From NCBI RefSeq assembly GCF_016902345.1, contig NZ_JACJLR010000001.1, positions 124,001-188,000 on the forward strand: a stretch of DNA of 64,000 nt, given 5' to 3'. A program made the position numbers and the translations under genes. The first letter of the stretch is position 1, and each line of letters starts with the position of its first letter. The notes beneath the pieces are model-generated. The model was not told the origin of the DNA, did not search any database, and saw only the letters and a list, made by a program, of their open reading frames with translations. Below, one piece after another: positions 45,374 through 54,631 of this stretch. The stretch is from Mediterraneibacter glycyrrhizinilyticus (GTDB lineage: Bacteria > Bacillota > Clostridia > Lachnospirales > Lachnospiraceae).

Positions 45374-48300
45374 ATGAAAAAGAAGGCACTGGCAAAAGAT
45401 TTTTATATGGAGATCCGACGGAGCCTGGGACGTTTCCTCTCTATTTTCTTTATCGTGGCGATCGGAGTGGCTTTCTTTTCCGGCATCCGTGCCACGGAGC
45501 CGGATATGAGATATTCGGGTGACGCTTACTTTGATGAAAAGAACCTGATGGATATTGAAGTTATCAGTACCATGGGGCTTACCGAGGACGATATCGAGGC
45601 GGTCAAAGCAGTAGACGGGATCTCAGAAGTGGAAGGCGGATATTCCGTGGATGCGCTCTGCACGGAAGGGGATAACCAGGTCGTTGTTCATGTGATGTCG
45701 ATCCTTCCGACCATGAACCAGGTTCAGCTGGAGGAAGGACGTCTCCCTGAGGCGGAAGACGAGTGCGTGGTGGATGTGGACTATCTGAATGAGAGCTCCT
45801 GGGAGATCGGGGATACGGTCACGTTTTCCAGCGGGACGGAAGATGAGATCACAGATTCATTAAAGACAGATACATTCACGATCGTAGGAGCAGTGAGCAG
45901 TCCGTGTTATATTGGCTTTCAGCGGGGGAGTACAACGATAGGGACCGGAAGCGTCAGCGCGTTTGTCTGTGTGCCGGATGAGAGCTTCTCCATGGACGTC
46001 TATACAGAAATCTACGCACAGGTGGAAGGCGCGAAGGATCTGACTGCGTTTACGGACGAGTATGACAACAGAGTGGAAGAAGTACTGGAGAGTGTGGAAG
46101 CGATCAAGGAGGAGAGACAGGAAGCACGCTATCAGGAGATTGTTGACGAAGCCGAGAAAGAACTGGAAGATGCGGCACAGGAAGTGGCAGATGCGGAGCA
46201 GGAACTCGAGGACGGACGGGCAGAGGCAGAGGAAGAACTGGCAGAAGCGAGAAAGAAGCTTGAGGACGGACAGGCAGAACTGGATGAAGGAAAGAGTGAA
46301 CTGGAATCATCGAAAGAGGATCTGGAACGTTCCCGGCAGCAGCTTGCAGACGGACAGGCAGAACTGGAGCAGTCAGCAGAGGAATTGAACTCCAATATCG
46401 ATACGCTGAATGAGCAGATCGACGCGCTCAATCAGGCAAAGGAACAGTACAATGCACTGGCGGCCGGCGGGCAGACGGACGATACGACGCTTGCGACCAT
46501 GAATGCGCTGTATGCGCAGATCCAGGAAGGAGAAGCCCAGATTGCCCGGGCACAGGAGCAGATCGAGTCCGCGCGCTCTCAGATTGAAGCAGGACAGGCG
46601 GAGATCAATTCCGGATGGGAGCAGATTGAATCGGGCGAGGCTCAGATCGATCAGGCAGAGAAAGATCTTGCCGACGCGGAGCAGGAACTTGCTGACGGAT
46701 GGGAAGAATATTATGAGGGGGAGGCGGAAGCCGAGCAGGAGATCGCAGATGGTGAACAGAAGATAGAGGATGCGAAGAAGGAGCTGGCTGATGCGGAAGC
46801 AGAGATCGCGGATCTGGATCATCCAAAGTGGTATGTGTATGACAGAGATAATCTGACTGAGTATTCCGGATACGGAGACAATGCAGACAGGATGAGAGCC
46901 ATCGGTGAAGTTTTCCCGGTCCTGTTCTTCCTTGTAGCGGCCCTGATCAGTCTGACGACCATGACACGTATGGTGGAAGAACAGAGAACAATGGTCGGAA
47001 CACTCAAGGCTCTGGGATATGAACGTCATTCGATCGCAGCGAAATACCTTGGATACGCGCTTCTTGCAACAGTGGCAGGGTCTCTGTTCGGGGTGCTGTT
47101 CGGAGAAAAAGTGTTTCCTTATATCATTATTACTGCATACGGAATCATGTATCAGCACATGAATGTGATCCGTATACCGTATAATCTGGAATTCGGGCTT
47201 ATGGCGTCCGGTGCAGCGCTTGTCTGCACGCTTGGAGCAACCTTCTTCTCATGTTACAAGGAACTGAAGGAACAGGCTGCGGAACTGATGCGTCCGCCGG
47301 CACCGAAACAGGGGCAGAGAGTGTTTCTCGAGCGGATTCGGTTCCTGTGGAAACGGCTGAACTTTTCGTGGAAAGCTACCGTGCGCAATATTGTGAGATA
47401 TAAGAAGCGATTCTTTATGACAGTCTTCGGCATCGGAGGCTGTATGGCGCTGATGATCGTAGGGTTTGGTATCAAAGATTCGATATCAGCGATCGCAGTC
47501 CTGCAGTATGAGGAGATCCAGCAGTACGACGGGAATGTCATTCTGAATGAAGACGCCTCGGAAGAAGAGAAGGCTCAGGTGTCCAGAGAACTGGAGGAGG
47601 ATGATAACGTTGCGGGCATCATGGAAGGTCTTCTGGTGCAGATCACGATCGGAAATGGTGAACAATGGGAAGAGGTTTATCTGAATGTTCCTTCAGATGT
47701 GGATAATTTTTCGGATTTCGTGGTCCTTCGCGACCGGGTCACCAAGGAGGAGTATGCTTTGAGTGACGACGGAGTTGTACTCACGGAGAAGATGGCAAAG
47801 GAACTGGATCTGAAAGCCGGCGATACGGTGACCATCCGGGATGAAGATAAAGGAGATCTGGATGTTACGATCGAATATATCTGCGAGAATTATATGTCTC
47901 ATTATCTCTATATGACTCCGTCGGTGTATGAAAAACTATACGGCGAAGAACCGGAATACAATTCAATCTGTTACCGTACGGTGGACAGGACGACGGAAGA
48001 GGCAGATGAAGTCGGAACACAGATCCTGGAACAGGAGGGGGCCCTGAGTGTCAGCTATACAACAGATCTGAAACAGCAGGTCGATGATATGCTGGAAAGC
48101 CTTGATATCGTTATCGTGGTGCTGATCATCTCAGCAGGAATGCTGGCATTCGTGGTGTTGTATAACCTGAATAACATCAGTATCACTGAGCGGAAACGGG
48201 AGCTTGCCACGCTTAAGGTACTGGGCTTTTACAGCGGGGAAGTATGCGCTTACGTGTACAGGGAGAATATCATCCTGACACTGATCGGATCTCTGTTCGG

Positions 48301-48502
48301 GATGATCCTGGGAAAAATACTGCATCAGTTTATTATCGTGACAGTGGAGATCGATTCGGTCATGTTCGGCAGGAACGTGGATGTCAGCAGTTTTCTGTAC
48401 GCTTTCCTGCTCACCGTTGTATTCTCTTGTTTTGTGAACGGAGTGATGTATTTTAAGCTGAAGAAGATCAATATGGTAGAGTCTCTGAAGAGTGTAGAAT
48501 AG
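45374..48502 (+). CDS. FtsX-like ABC permease with large extracellular coiled coil
   Basis: 1042 residues. One N-terminal membrane helix (about 18-38), an extracellular MacB-like periplasmic core domain (about 40-230), then a long Glu/Ala/Gln-rich coiled coil (about 235-490) built of heptads such as ADAEQELEDG and AQIDQAEKDLADAEQEL, then three helices of an FtsX domain (about 515-640), a second extracellular domain (about 700-880) and the final three-helix FtsX domain (about 905-1040). With the ATPase it forms a mechanotransmission-type exporter acting on the outer face; substrate unknown. Peptide defence or cell-wall hydrolase control are typical roles. Confidence 0.88.
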   Translation: MKKKALAKDFYMEIRRSLGRFLSIFFIVAIGVAFFSGIRATEPDMRYSGDAYFDEKNLMDIEVISTMGLTEDDIEAVKAVDGISEVEGGYSVDALCTEGDNQVVVHVMSILPTMNQVQLEEGRLPEAEDECVVDVDYLNESSWEIGDTVTFSSGTEDEITDSLKTDTFTIVGAVSSPCYIGFQRGSTTIGTGSVSAFVCVPDESFSMDVYTEIYAQVEGAKDLTAFTDEYDNRVEEVLESVEAIKEERQEARYQEIVDEAEKELEDAAQEVADAEQELEDGRAEAEEELAEARKKLEDGQAELDEGKSELESSKEDLERSRQQLADGQAELEQSAEELNSNIDTLNEQIDALNQAKEQYNALAAGGQTDDTTLATMNALYAQIQEGEAQIARAQEQIESARSQIEAGQAEINSGWEQIESGEAQIDQAEKDLADAEQELADGWEEYYEGEAEAEQEIADGEQKIEDAKKELADAEAEIADLDHPKWYVYDRDNLTEYSGYGDNADRMRAIGEVFPVLFFLVAALISLTTMTRMVEEQRTMVGTLKALGYERHSIAAKYLGYALLATVAGSLFGVLFGEKVFPYIIITAYGIMYQHMNVIRIPYNLEFGLMASGAALVCTLGATFFSCYKELKEQAAELMRPPAPKQGQRVFLERIRFLWKRLNFSWKATVRNIVRYKKRFFMTVFGIGGCMALMIVGFGIKDSISAIAVLQYEEIQQYDGNVILNEDASEEEKAQVSRELEEDDNVAGIMEGLLVQITIGNGEQWEEVYLNVPSDVDNFSDFVVLRDRVTKEEYALSDDGVVLTEKMAKELDLKAGDTVTIRDEDKGDLDVTIEYICENYMSHYLYMTPSVYEKLYGEEPEYNSICYRTVDRTTEEADEVGTQILEQEGALSVSYTTDLKQQVDDMLESLDIVIVVLIISAGMLAFVVLYNLNNISITERKRELATLKVLGFYSGEVCAYVYRENIILTLIGSLFGMILGKILHQFIIVTVEIDSVMFGRNVDVSSFLYAFLLTVVFSCFVNGVMYFKLKKINMVESLKSVE

Positions 48503-48533
48503 AAGAAAATAATAGAAATAGAGACATATGGGG

Positions 48534-48594
48534 ACCATACAGACAGGATAGCTTTCCGGAAACGGAAGGAAAACGGCTGTATGGTTCTTTTTCT
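48534..48594 (+). terminator. Terminator after the ABC transporter
   Basis: ACCATACAG/CTGTATGGT outer stem with inner TTCCG/CGGAA hairpin, followed by TCTTTTTCTG. Confidence 0.75.
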
Positions 48595-48648
48595 GTTTAT
48601 AAACAGTAACCTTTAAAATGGAAAGATCTGCCGGACAGAAAATAATGC

Positions 48649-48709
48649 TTGCAATATACCCCTTTAGGGTATATAATGTCGCTGTAAAGGAAAATACCCC
48701 CATGGGGTT
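48649..48709 (+). promoter_or_regulatory. csoR-copA promoter with two CsoR-like operators
   Basis: TTGCAA (48649-48654), exactly 17 bases, TATAAT (48672-48677). The spacer itself is the palindrome ATACCCCTTTAGGGTAT (48656-48672), of the TACCC-n-GGGTA type bound by CsoR repressors. A second related palindrome, TACCCCCATGGGGTT, lies at 48695-48709 between the promoter and the csoR start. Copper binding to CsoR would free both sites. Confidence 0.75.
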
Positions 48710-48734
48710 TGCATGATATAAGAGAGGTGTATTT

Positions 48735-49046
48735 ATGGAAGAGAAGAAAGCCTGTCCCGGATGTTCCCATAAGACAAAGGAACGTTCGGAAAAAGAATAT
48801 AAAGATCTGATCAACCGCTTGAGCCGGATCGAGGGCCAGGTACGGGGAATCCGGAGGATGGTGGAGGAGAATGCCTACTGCCCGGATATCCTGATACAGG
48901 TCTCGGCGGTGAACGCGGCACTGAACAGCTTCAACAAGGTACTTCTGGCAAATCATATCCGGACCTGCGTGGCGGACGATATCCGCGGAGGGAAGGAAGA
49001 GACGATCGATGAGCTGGTCGTGACCCTGCAGAAGCTGATGAAGTAG
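48735..49046 (+). CDS. csoR: Copper-sensing repressor CsoR
   Basis: 103 residues, all-helical CsoR/RcnR family. The Cu(I) ligands C49, H74 and C78 are all present (AYCPDILIQ, NHIRTC). N-terminal ACPGCSH adds two more cysteines. Represses the csoR-copA operon through the two palindromes in front of it. copA follows 15 bases later. Confidence 0.93.
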   Translation: MEEKKACPGCSHKTKERSEKEYKDLINRLSRIEGQVRGIRRMVEENAYCPDILIQVSAVNAALNSFNKVLLANHIRTCVADDIRGGKEETIDELVVTLQKLMK

Positions 49047-49061
49047 ACTGGAGGGAGAGAG

Positions 49062-51590
49062 ATGAAACAATATAATGTAACTGGAATGAGTTGTGCGGCG
49101 TGCAGTGCCCGGGTGGAAAAGGCAGTGTCCAAGGTGCCCGGCGTTACTTCCTGCTCAGTGAGTTTATTGACAAATTCCATGGGAGTGGAGGGGACTGCAT
49201 CCCCGTCGGACATTATCACGGCTGTGGAGAATGCAGGCTATGGCGCGTCGGAAAAGGGGGCGCAGAAAAGTGGGACGGCATCGGCAGCTTCCAACTCGTC
49301 TGCGGAGGATTCCCTGAAAGATACGGAGACACCGAAGATGAAGAGGAGGCTGACCGCCTCTCTGTGCTTCCTGATCCCGCTGATGTATTTTTCCATGGGG
49401 CATATGATGTGGGACTGGCCGGTCACGTCTTTCCTGGCCGGGAACCATGTGGCAATGGGGCTGATCCAGCTCCTGCTGACAACGGCTGTCATGGTCATCA
49501 ACCAGAAGTTTTTTATCAGCGGTTTCAAAGGACTCATCCACGGAGCTCCGAATATGGATACGCTGGTGGCGCTGGGAGCCGGAGCGTCCTACGGATACAG
49601 CACATATGCGCTGTTTGCCATGACAGATGCCCAGATGCGTGGAGACGCAGCGGCGGTGATGTCCTACATGCATGAGTTTTATTTTGAGTCCGCGGCAATG
49701 ATCCTGACGCTGATCACAGTGGGAAAGATGCTGGAGGCGCGATCTAAGGGAAAGACGACAGATGCGCTCAAGAGCCTGATGAAACTGGCTCCGAAGACTG
49801 CCGTTATCATAAAGAATGGTGTAGAGACAGAAGTATCTGTCGATCAGGTGCGAAAAGGCGATGTATTCGTTGTCAGACCGGGTGAGAATATACCCGTGGA
49901 CGGTATCGTCCTGGAGGGGAGCAGCGCGGTCAATGAATCTGCGCTGACCGGAGAGAGCATCCCCGTGGATAAAAAGCCGGGAGACGCGGTGTCCGCGGCG
50001 ACGGTGAACCATTCCGGATTTATCCGCTGTGAGGCGACAAGAGTGGGGGAGGACACGACCCTCTCTCAGATCATCCAGATGGTGAGCGACGCGGCTGCCA
50101 CCAAGGCGCCGATCGCCAAGATCGCGGACCGGGTATCAGGCGTGTTTGTGCCGGCGGTCATCGGGATCGCAGCTGTCACAACAGCGGTATGGCTGCTGGC
50201 GGGGCAGACCATCGGATTTGCCCTGGCGCGAGGGATCTCAGTGCTTGTGATCAGCTGTCCCTGTGCCCTTGGACTTGCAACGCCGGTGGCGATCATGGTC
50301 GGAAATGGAATGGGTGCGAAACACGGGATCATGTTCAAGACAGCGGTTTCCCTTGAGGAGACAGGAAAGACTCAGATCGTTGCCCTTGACAAGACAGGAA
50401 CTATCACCAGCGGTGAGCCGCGGGTCACGGATATGATCCCGGCAGCAGGGGTGACAGAGGAGGAACTCCTTCTCAATGCCTATGCTCTGGAAAAGAAGAG
50501 CGAGCACCCTCTGGCACATGCGATCCTCGTAAAGGCAGAGGAGAGCGGGATCGATCCGTCTGTGGAGACGGAGGAATTCCAGGCCGTTCCCGGAAACGGG
50601 CTTTCCGGACGGCTGGGAACGGATGAACTCGCCGGAGGCAACCTGAAGTTTATCAGCGGCAGTGCAGAGATCTCTGACGATATAAGAAAGAAGGCGGAAG
50701 AGCTTGCGGAAGAAGGAAAGACCCCGCTGTTCTTCAGCAGGAACGGAAAGCTGATCGGGATCATCGCTGTGGCGGATGTGATCAAGGAAGACAGTCCGCA
50801 GGCAGTGAGGGAACTTCAGAACATGGGGATCCATGTGGTCATGCTGACCGGAGATAATGAGCGCACGGCGAAAGCCATCGGCGTACAGGCAGGGGTGGAT
50901 GAAGTGATAGCAGGTGTCCTGCCTGACGGAAAAGAAAATGTGATCCGGTCTCTGAAGAAAAAAGGAAAAGTTGCCATGGTAGGCGACGGCATCAACGATG
51001 CGCCTGCATTGACCCGGGCGGATATCGGGATCGCCATCGGAGCGGGAACCGATATCGCCATCGATGCGGCGGACGTTGTTCTGATGAAGAGCCGGCTGAG
51101 CGATGTGCCTGCGGCCATCCGTATGAGCCGTGCCACGCTGCGCAACATTCATGAAAACCTGTTCTGGGCATTCTTCTACAACGTGATCGGAATCCCGCTG
51201 GCGGCAGGGGTATGGATCCCGCTGTTCGGCTGGCAGTTAAACCCCATGTTCGGGGCTGCGGCAATGAGTCTTTCCAGCTTCTGCGTGGTGACCAATGCGC
51301 TGCGTCTTAATTGGTTCAACATGTATGATGCGAGAAAAGATAAAAAAATCAAAAATCATAAAAAACAGGAGGAAACAACAATGCAGAAAACAATGAAGAT
51401 CGAAGGAATGATGTGCGGACACTGTGAGGCCAGAGTGAAGAAAGTGCTTGAGGCGCTTCCTCAGGTAGACGAGGCAGAAGTAAGCCATACTGCGGGAACC
51501 GCAGTGGTAACTCTGAATGCAGAGATTGACAATGATACTCTGAAAAAGACAGTGGAAGACCAGGATTACAAAGTAGTGGGGATCGAGTAA
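49062..51590 (+). CDS. copA: Copper-exporting P1B-type ATPase with fused C-terminal CopZ domain
   Basis: 842 residues. N-terminal heavy-metal domain ([14 protein letters not shown], about 5-65), eight membrane helices, phosphatase motif TGES, the Cu(I) channel motif [11 protein letters not shown] near 398, phosphorylation site DKTGT with Asp443, GDGINDAP. Exports Cu(I). The usual end of the enzyme ([10 protein letters not shown]) is followed in frame by a basic linker and a second metal domain, [13 protein letters not shown] near 781-793, resembling free CopZ chaperones. AGGAGG with ATG lies inside this linker, so the domain may also be made separately. Confidence 0.95.
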   Translation: MKQYNVTGMSCAACSARVEKAVSKVPGVTSCSVSLLTNSMGVEGTASPSDIITAVENAGYGASEKGAQKSGTASAASNSSAEDSLKDTETPKMKRRLTASLCFLIPLMYFSMGHMMWDWPVTSFLAGNHVAMGLIQLLLTTAVMVINQKFFISGFKGLIHGAPNMDTLVALGAGASYGYSTYALFAMTDAQMRGDAAAVMSYMHEFYFESAAMILTLITVGKMLEARSKGKTTDALKSLMKLAPKTAVIIKNGVETEVSVDQVRKGDVFVVRPGENIPVDGIVLEGSSAVNESALTGESIPVDKKPGDAVSAATVNHSGFIRCEATRVGEDTTLSQIIQMVSDAAATKAPIAKIADRVSGVFVPAVIGIAAVTTAVWLLAGQTIGFALARGISVLVISCPCALGLATPVAIMVGNGMGAKHGIMFKTAVSLEETGKTQIVALDKTGTITSGEPRVTDMIPAAGVTEEELLLNAYALEKKSEHPLAHAILVKAEESGIDPSVETEEFQAVPGNGLSGRLGTDELAGGNLKFISGSAEISDDIRKKAEELAEEGKTPLFFSRNGKLIGIIAVADVIKEDSPQAVRELQNMGIHVVMLTGDNERTAKAIGVQAGVDEVIAGVLPDGKENVIRSLKKKGKVAMVGDGINDAPALTRADIGIAIGAGTDIAIDAADVVLMKSRLSDVPAAIRMSRATLRNIHENLFWAFFYNVIGIPLAAGVWIPLFGWQLNPMFGAAAMSLSSFCVVTNALRLNWFNMYDARKDKKIKNHKKQEETTMQKTMKIEGMMCGHCEARVKKVLEALPQVDEAEVSHTAGTAVVTLNAEIDNDTLKKTVEDQDYKVVGIE
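51381..51590 (+). CDS. copZ: Possible independently translated CopZ-like copper chaperone
   Basis: In-frame ATG at 51381 within copA, preceded by AGGAGGAAACAAC: a full ribosome-binding sequence at the right distance, not needed for copA itself. It would give a 69-residue protein starting [20 protein letters not shown], a complete heavy-metal-associated domain with the CxxC pair. E. coli makes a similar chaperone from copA by frameshifting; here the signal is an internal start. Alternatively the site is a relic of a former separate copZ whose copA stop was lost. Confidence 0.5.
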   Translation: MQKTMKIEGMMCGHCEARVKKVLEALPQVDEAEVSHTAGTAVVTLNAEIDNDTLKKTVEDQDYKVVGIE

Positions 51591-51620
51591 ACAGATAAGA
51601 TACAAGATCCGGGAAAATGT

Positions 51621-51674
51621 GAAGGAGCTGCGGCACGGAAGTATTGGTGCTGCAGCTCCTTCTGCGTTTTTGTG
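51621..51674 (+). terminator. Terminator after copA
   Basis: GAAGGAGCTGCGGCAC pairs with GTGCTGCAGCTCCTTC (one wobble), followed by TGCGTTTTTG. Confidence 0.75.
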
Positions 51675-51748
51675 AGAACTCCGATCAGGCGGAGCGACGA
51701 GACTGTATCTGGTATCCGCGGGCTTGATGTCCTGCCTCTGACACAGAT

Positions 51749-53011
51749 TCAGTCGCGGTATATGACATCTCCTTTGCAGATCGTATATTTTACTTTACCG
51801 TACAGCTTCCAGCCGGTGAAAGGAGAGTTGGAAGACATGGAGAGATATTCTGTCGGCGTCCAGCACTCCTCGGGATCGAAGAGGACCAGATCCGCTGCCT
51901 TCCCAACCTCTACCCGGCCGCTCGGGAGATGATAAAGATCCGCCGGGTTGACCGTCATCTTCTCTAGAAGCTGCATCAGGGTCAGATGCCCGGGACGCAC
52001 CAGGGAGGTGATACCGAGAGCCAGGGCGGTCTCCAGTCCGATGATGCCGCTGGGGGCGCCGGTGATGGAACGACCTTTCTCCTCGGGGCTGTGGGGAGCG
52101 TGGTCCGTAGCGATGATGTCGATCGTACCGTCAGCGAGCCCCGCGATGATCGCCTGCCGGTCTGCCTCAGTGCGGAGGGGCGGGTTCATCTTTGCCAGAG
52201 TCCCGTATTTCAAGACTGCTTCCTCTGTTAGTGTAAAGTGATGTGGAGTTGCCTCGGCGTGGAGTTTAGCTCCAAGTGCTTTATACATCCGCACGATCTC
52301 AACAGAACGCCCGGAACTGATGTGCTGGATCACCACATGGGCTCCTGAGCGGAGTGCCAGAAGGCAGTCCCTTGCCACCAGGGATTCTTCCGCGACTGAG
52401 GGAGAACCGTAGATGCCGAGCTGTTCAGAGACCGGTCCGTGGTTGATCCCGTTGTTTTTTATGAAAGAGGGGTCCTCCTCGTGAAGGCTGATGGGAACTC
52501 CCAGTTCGGCAGTTTTTTTCATCGCATCATAGAGGAATGCGGCATTCTTCAGCGGGATCCCGTCATCGGTGAAGCCGCAGGCTCCGGCAGCGGCTAAGGC
52601 TTTCATGTCTGTCGGCTCCTCGCCTTTGAGTCCGAGGGAGACAGATGCAGCCTGGAAAATACGGATCTTTTCATCCTTACTTCTGGTCAGGATATCTGAA
52701 AGTGTCTGTTCGTTGTCTACAACGGGAGAGGTGTTCGCCATGCAGATCACAGACGTAAATCCGCCTTTTGCCGCCGCCAGGGAACCGGTGTGGAGATTTT
52801 CTTTGTGGGTAAATCCCGGATCCCGGAAATGTACGTGCGTATCGATGAGTCCGGGAGCTGCCACAAGCCCTTCCGCGGGGATCACATCTTCTGAAGACGC
52901 GGGGGAGATGCTTTCCCCGATCGCGGAGATGAGACCGTTGGTGATACGGATGTCACATTTTCGTGACGTTTGTGTGGCTGGATCTGTTAAAAGAGCTTTT
53001 TTGATTATCAT
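51749..53011 (-). CDS. pyrC: Dihydroorotase
   Basis: 420 residues, class I dihydroorotase. Closes carbamoyl-aspartate to dihydroorotate in pyrimidine synthesis. Metal ligands H59 and H61 in DTHVHFRDPG, later ISLHEED, IQHISSG and the catalytic Asp in ATDHAPHS. ATG at 53011 behind GGAGGTAATC. No other pyr genes are next to it. It shares direction with pfp, but the terminator at 53103-53158 separates them. Confidence 0.94.
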   Translation of the reverse strand: MIIKKALLTDPATQTSRKCDIRITNGLISAIGESISPASSEDVIPAEGLVAAPGLIDTHVHFRDPGFTHKENLHTGSLAAAKGGFTSVICMANTSPVVDNEQTLSDILTRSKDEKIRIFQAASVSLGLKGEEPTDMKALAAAGACGFTDDGIPLKNAAFLYDAMKKTAELGVPISLHEEDPSFIKNNGINHGPVSEQLGIYGSPSVAEESLVARDCLLALRSGAHVVIQHISSGRSVEIVRMYKALGAKLHAEATPHHFTLTEEAVLKYGTLAKMNPPLRTEADRQAIIAGLADGTIDIIATDHAPHSPEEKGRSITGAPSGIIGLETALALGITSLVRPGHLTLMQLLEKMTVNPADLYHLPSGRVEVGKAADLVLFDPEECWTPTEYLSMSSNSPFTGWKLYGKVKYTICKGDVIYRD

Positions 53012-53102
53012 GATTACCTCCTGAATTTCCAGTCATTCTGATTTGTTTCTGCAATAAGTATAACGGTTCACGCGTGCCGGTTCAAGATGGGAAATAATGC
53101 CC

Positions 53103-53158
53103 AAAATAAAATACCGGGAGAGCCCTTTCGGTATTGCACCGTGGACTCTCCCGGAGTA
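53103..53158 (-). terminator. Terminator of pfp
   Basis: CCGGGAGAG/CTCTCCCGG stem; on the minus strand it is followed by TATTTTATTTTGG. Confidence 0.7.
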
Positions 53159-53183
53159 AATCCAGAGGATGTTTCGGATCCTC

Positions 53184-54416
53184 CTACAGCTGACGATAAA
53201 GATGACGCGGTATTCCGTCAACCATTACAGGAGATACATCGCCCTGGATCAGCGGGCGTACATAGCTGACAAACTCATCTGTTACATAGGAGCCGTCTTC
53301 ATTTACCCATTCGCGCGGGACGAGTTTTTCATCATTGGCGATTTTGTGTACGTCTTTGACTTCTGTTCCGCTCTGGTACGGATCATCAGACAGTCTCTGG
53401 AGTACGACCATTTTTCCGGAGTCGCCCTCATCTGCCGCTTTGACTGCGGCGCCGCCTACCTGATAAGCTTCCAGGATATCCACACGGGATGCACAGTGGG
53501 AAGCAGAACGCTGCAGGGAACTCAGCTCAATGGAACGGGTCTTGCAGCCGATCTCTCCGGCAATATAGCTTGCCAGATAGTTTGCAGTTCCGGAGAGCTG
53601 TTTGTGACCAAATGCGTCCACAAAGTCGATGCTCTGTCCGAGTTCGCACACATAGCGGCCGTCCGCAAGGCGGATCCCTTCGGAAACGGCAACGACAACG
53701 GATGATTTTTTCGTTAAAAGTTCTTTGACTTTTGCGCCGAACGCTTCGATATCAAAAGGAAGCTCCGGGAGATAGATCAGATCCGGTCCCGAGCAGTCCT
53801 CGCCTTTGGCAAGAGCGGCAGCGCCTGTCAGCCAGCCGGCATTCCTGCCCATGATCTCTACGATGGACACAAGACCCTTGTCATATTCCAGGCAGAAGCT
53901 GTCGCGGATGATCTCCTTGACAGAAGTTCCGATGTATTTTGCAGCACTTCCGTATCCGGGTGTGTGGTCGGTGAGCGCCAGGTCGTTGTCGATGGTTTTC
54001 GGGCATCCGATAAAGCGGGTCGGGTGACCTGTGATGATCGCATAGTCAGAAAGCTTTTTGATCGTGTCCATGGAATCGTTTCCGCCGATGTAGATGAATG
54101 CTTCGATGTCCAGCTTGTTCAGGATACTGAAGATCTTTTCATACACATCCCTGTCCTCATGGATCTCCGGGAGCTTATACCGGCAGGAGCCCAGGAACGC
54201 AGCGGGCGTCCTCTTTAAAAGTTCAGCGTCCAGTTCATTTGTGATATATTCGGACAGGTCGATGTACCTCTCCTGAAGAAGCCCCTGGATCCCGTGCAGC
54301 ATTCCATAAACCTTTGCAGCCCCGCGGTCTTTCGCTGTGCGGTAAACGCCGGCAAGGCTGGAATTGATGGCAGCGGTGGGGCCGCCTGACTGTCCTACTA
54401 TAACATTTCCTTTCAT
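53184..54416 (-). CDS. pfp: Diphosphate-dependent 6-phosphofructokinase
   Basis: 410 residues. Phosphorylates fructose-6-phosphate reversibly. Donor type is readable: GGND at 111-114 has aspartate where ATP enzymes have glycine, and K140 in PKTIDND replaces the glycine of the ATP type; both are marks of PPi use. Catalytic base in TIDND 141-145. The N-terminal GNVIVGQSGGPTAAIN is typical of this subgroup. Saves ATP in a fermenting cell alongside nifJ. Own promoter at 54458-54486. Confidence 0.92.
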   Translation of the reverse strand: MKGNVIVGQSGGPTAAINSSLAGVYRTAKDRGAAKVYGMLHGIQGLLQERYIDLSEYITNELDAELLKRTPAAFLGSCRYKLPEIHEDRDVYEKIFSILNKLDIEAFIYIGGNDSMDTIKKLSDYAIITGHPTRFIGCPKTIDNDLALTDHTPGYGSAAKYIGTSVKEIIRDSFCLEYDKGLVSIVEIMGRNAGWLTGAAALAKGEDCSGPDLIYLPELPFDIEAFGAKVKELLTKKSSVVVAVSEGIRLADGRYVCELGQSIDFVDAFGHKQLSGTANYLASYIAGEIGCKTRSIELSSLQRSASHCASRVDILEAYQVGGAAVKAADEGDSGKMVVLQRLSDDPYQSGTEVKDVHKIANDEKLVPREWVNEDGSYVTDEFVSYVRPLIQGDVSPVMVDGIPRHLYRQL

Positions 54417-54457
54417 GATCTGTTACCTCCGTGATATATATAGATTTATTTTTGCCG

Positions 54458-54486
54458 TTATTACCAGTTTAGTGCATAATGACCAA
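54458..54486 (-). promoter_or_regulatory. Sigma-A-type promoter for pfp
   Basis: Minus strand: TTGGTC (54481-54486), 17-base spacer, TAATAA (54458-54463). Confidence 0.45.
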
Positions 54487-54541
54487 TTTGTAAATGAAAA
54501 AATATAATTTATACACAAAAATAACGAAATACAATGACTTT

Positions 54542-54571
54542 TTGGCGAAAAGAAACAAAAGATGGTATGAT
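54542..54571 (+). promoter_or_regulatory. Sigma-A-type promoter for glf
   Basis: TTGGCG at 54542-54547, 18-base spacer, TATGAT at 54566-54571; 60 bases before the glf start. Confidence 0.45.
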
Positions 54572-54631
54572 AGAGAAAATCAGGTACAGTATGAAAGATA
54601 AGAAATGTACTGCGAAAAGAGAGGTATAGCT

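Noticed and set aside
46104-46431. Pro/Ser-rich frames opposite the coiled-coil region
   Set aside because: Mirror of the repetitive Glu/Ala codons of the permease stalk.
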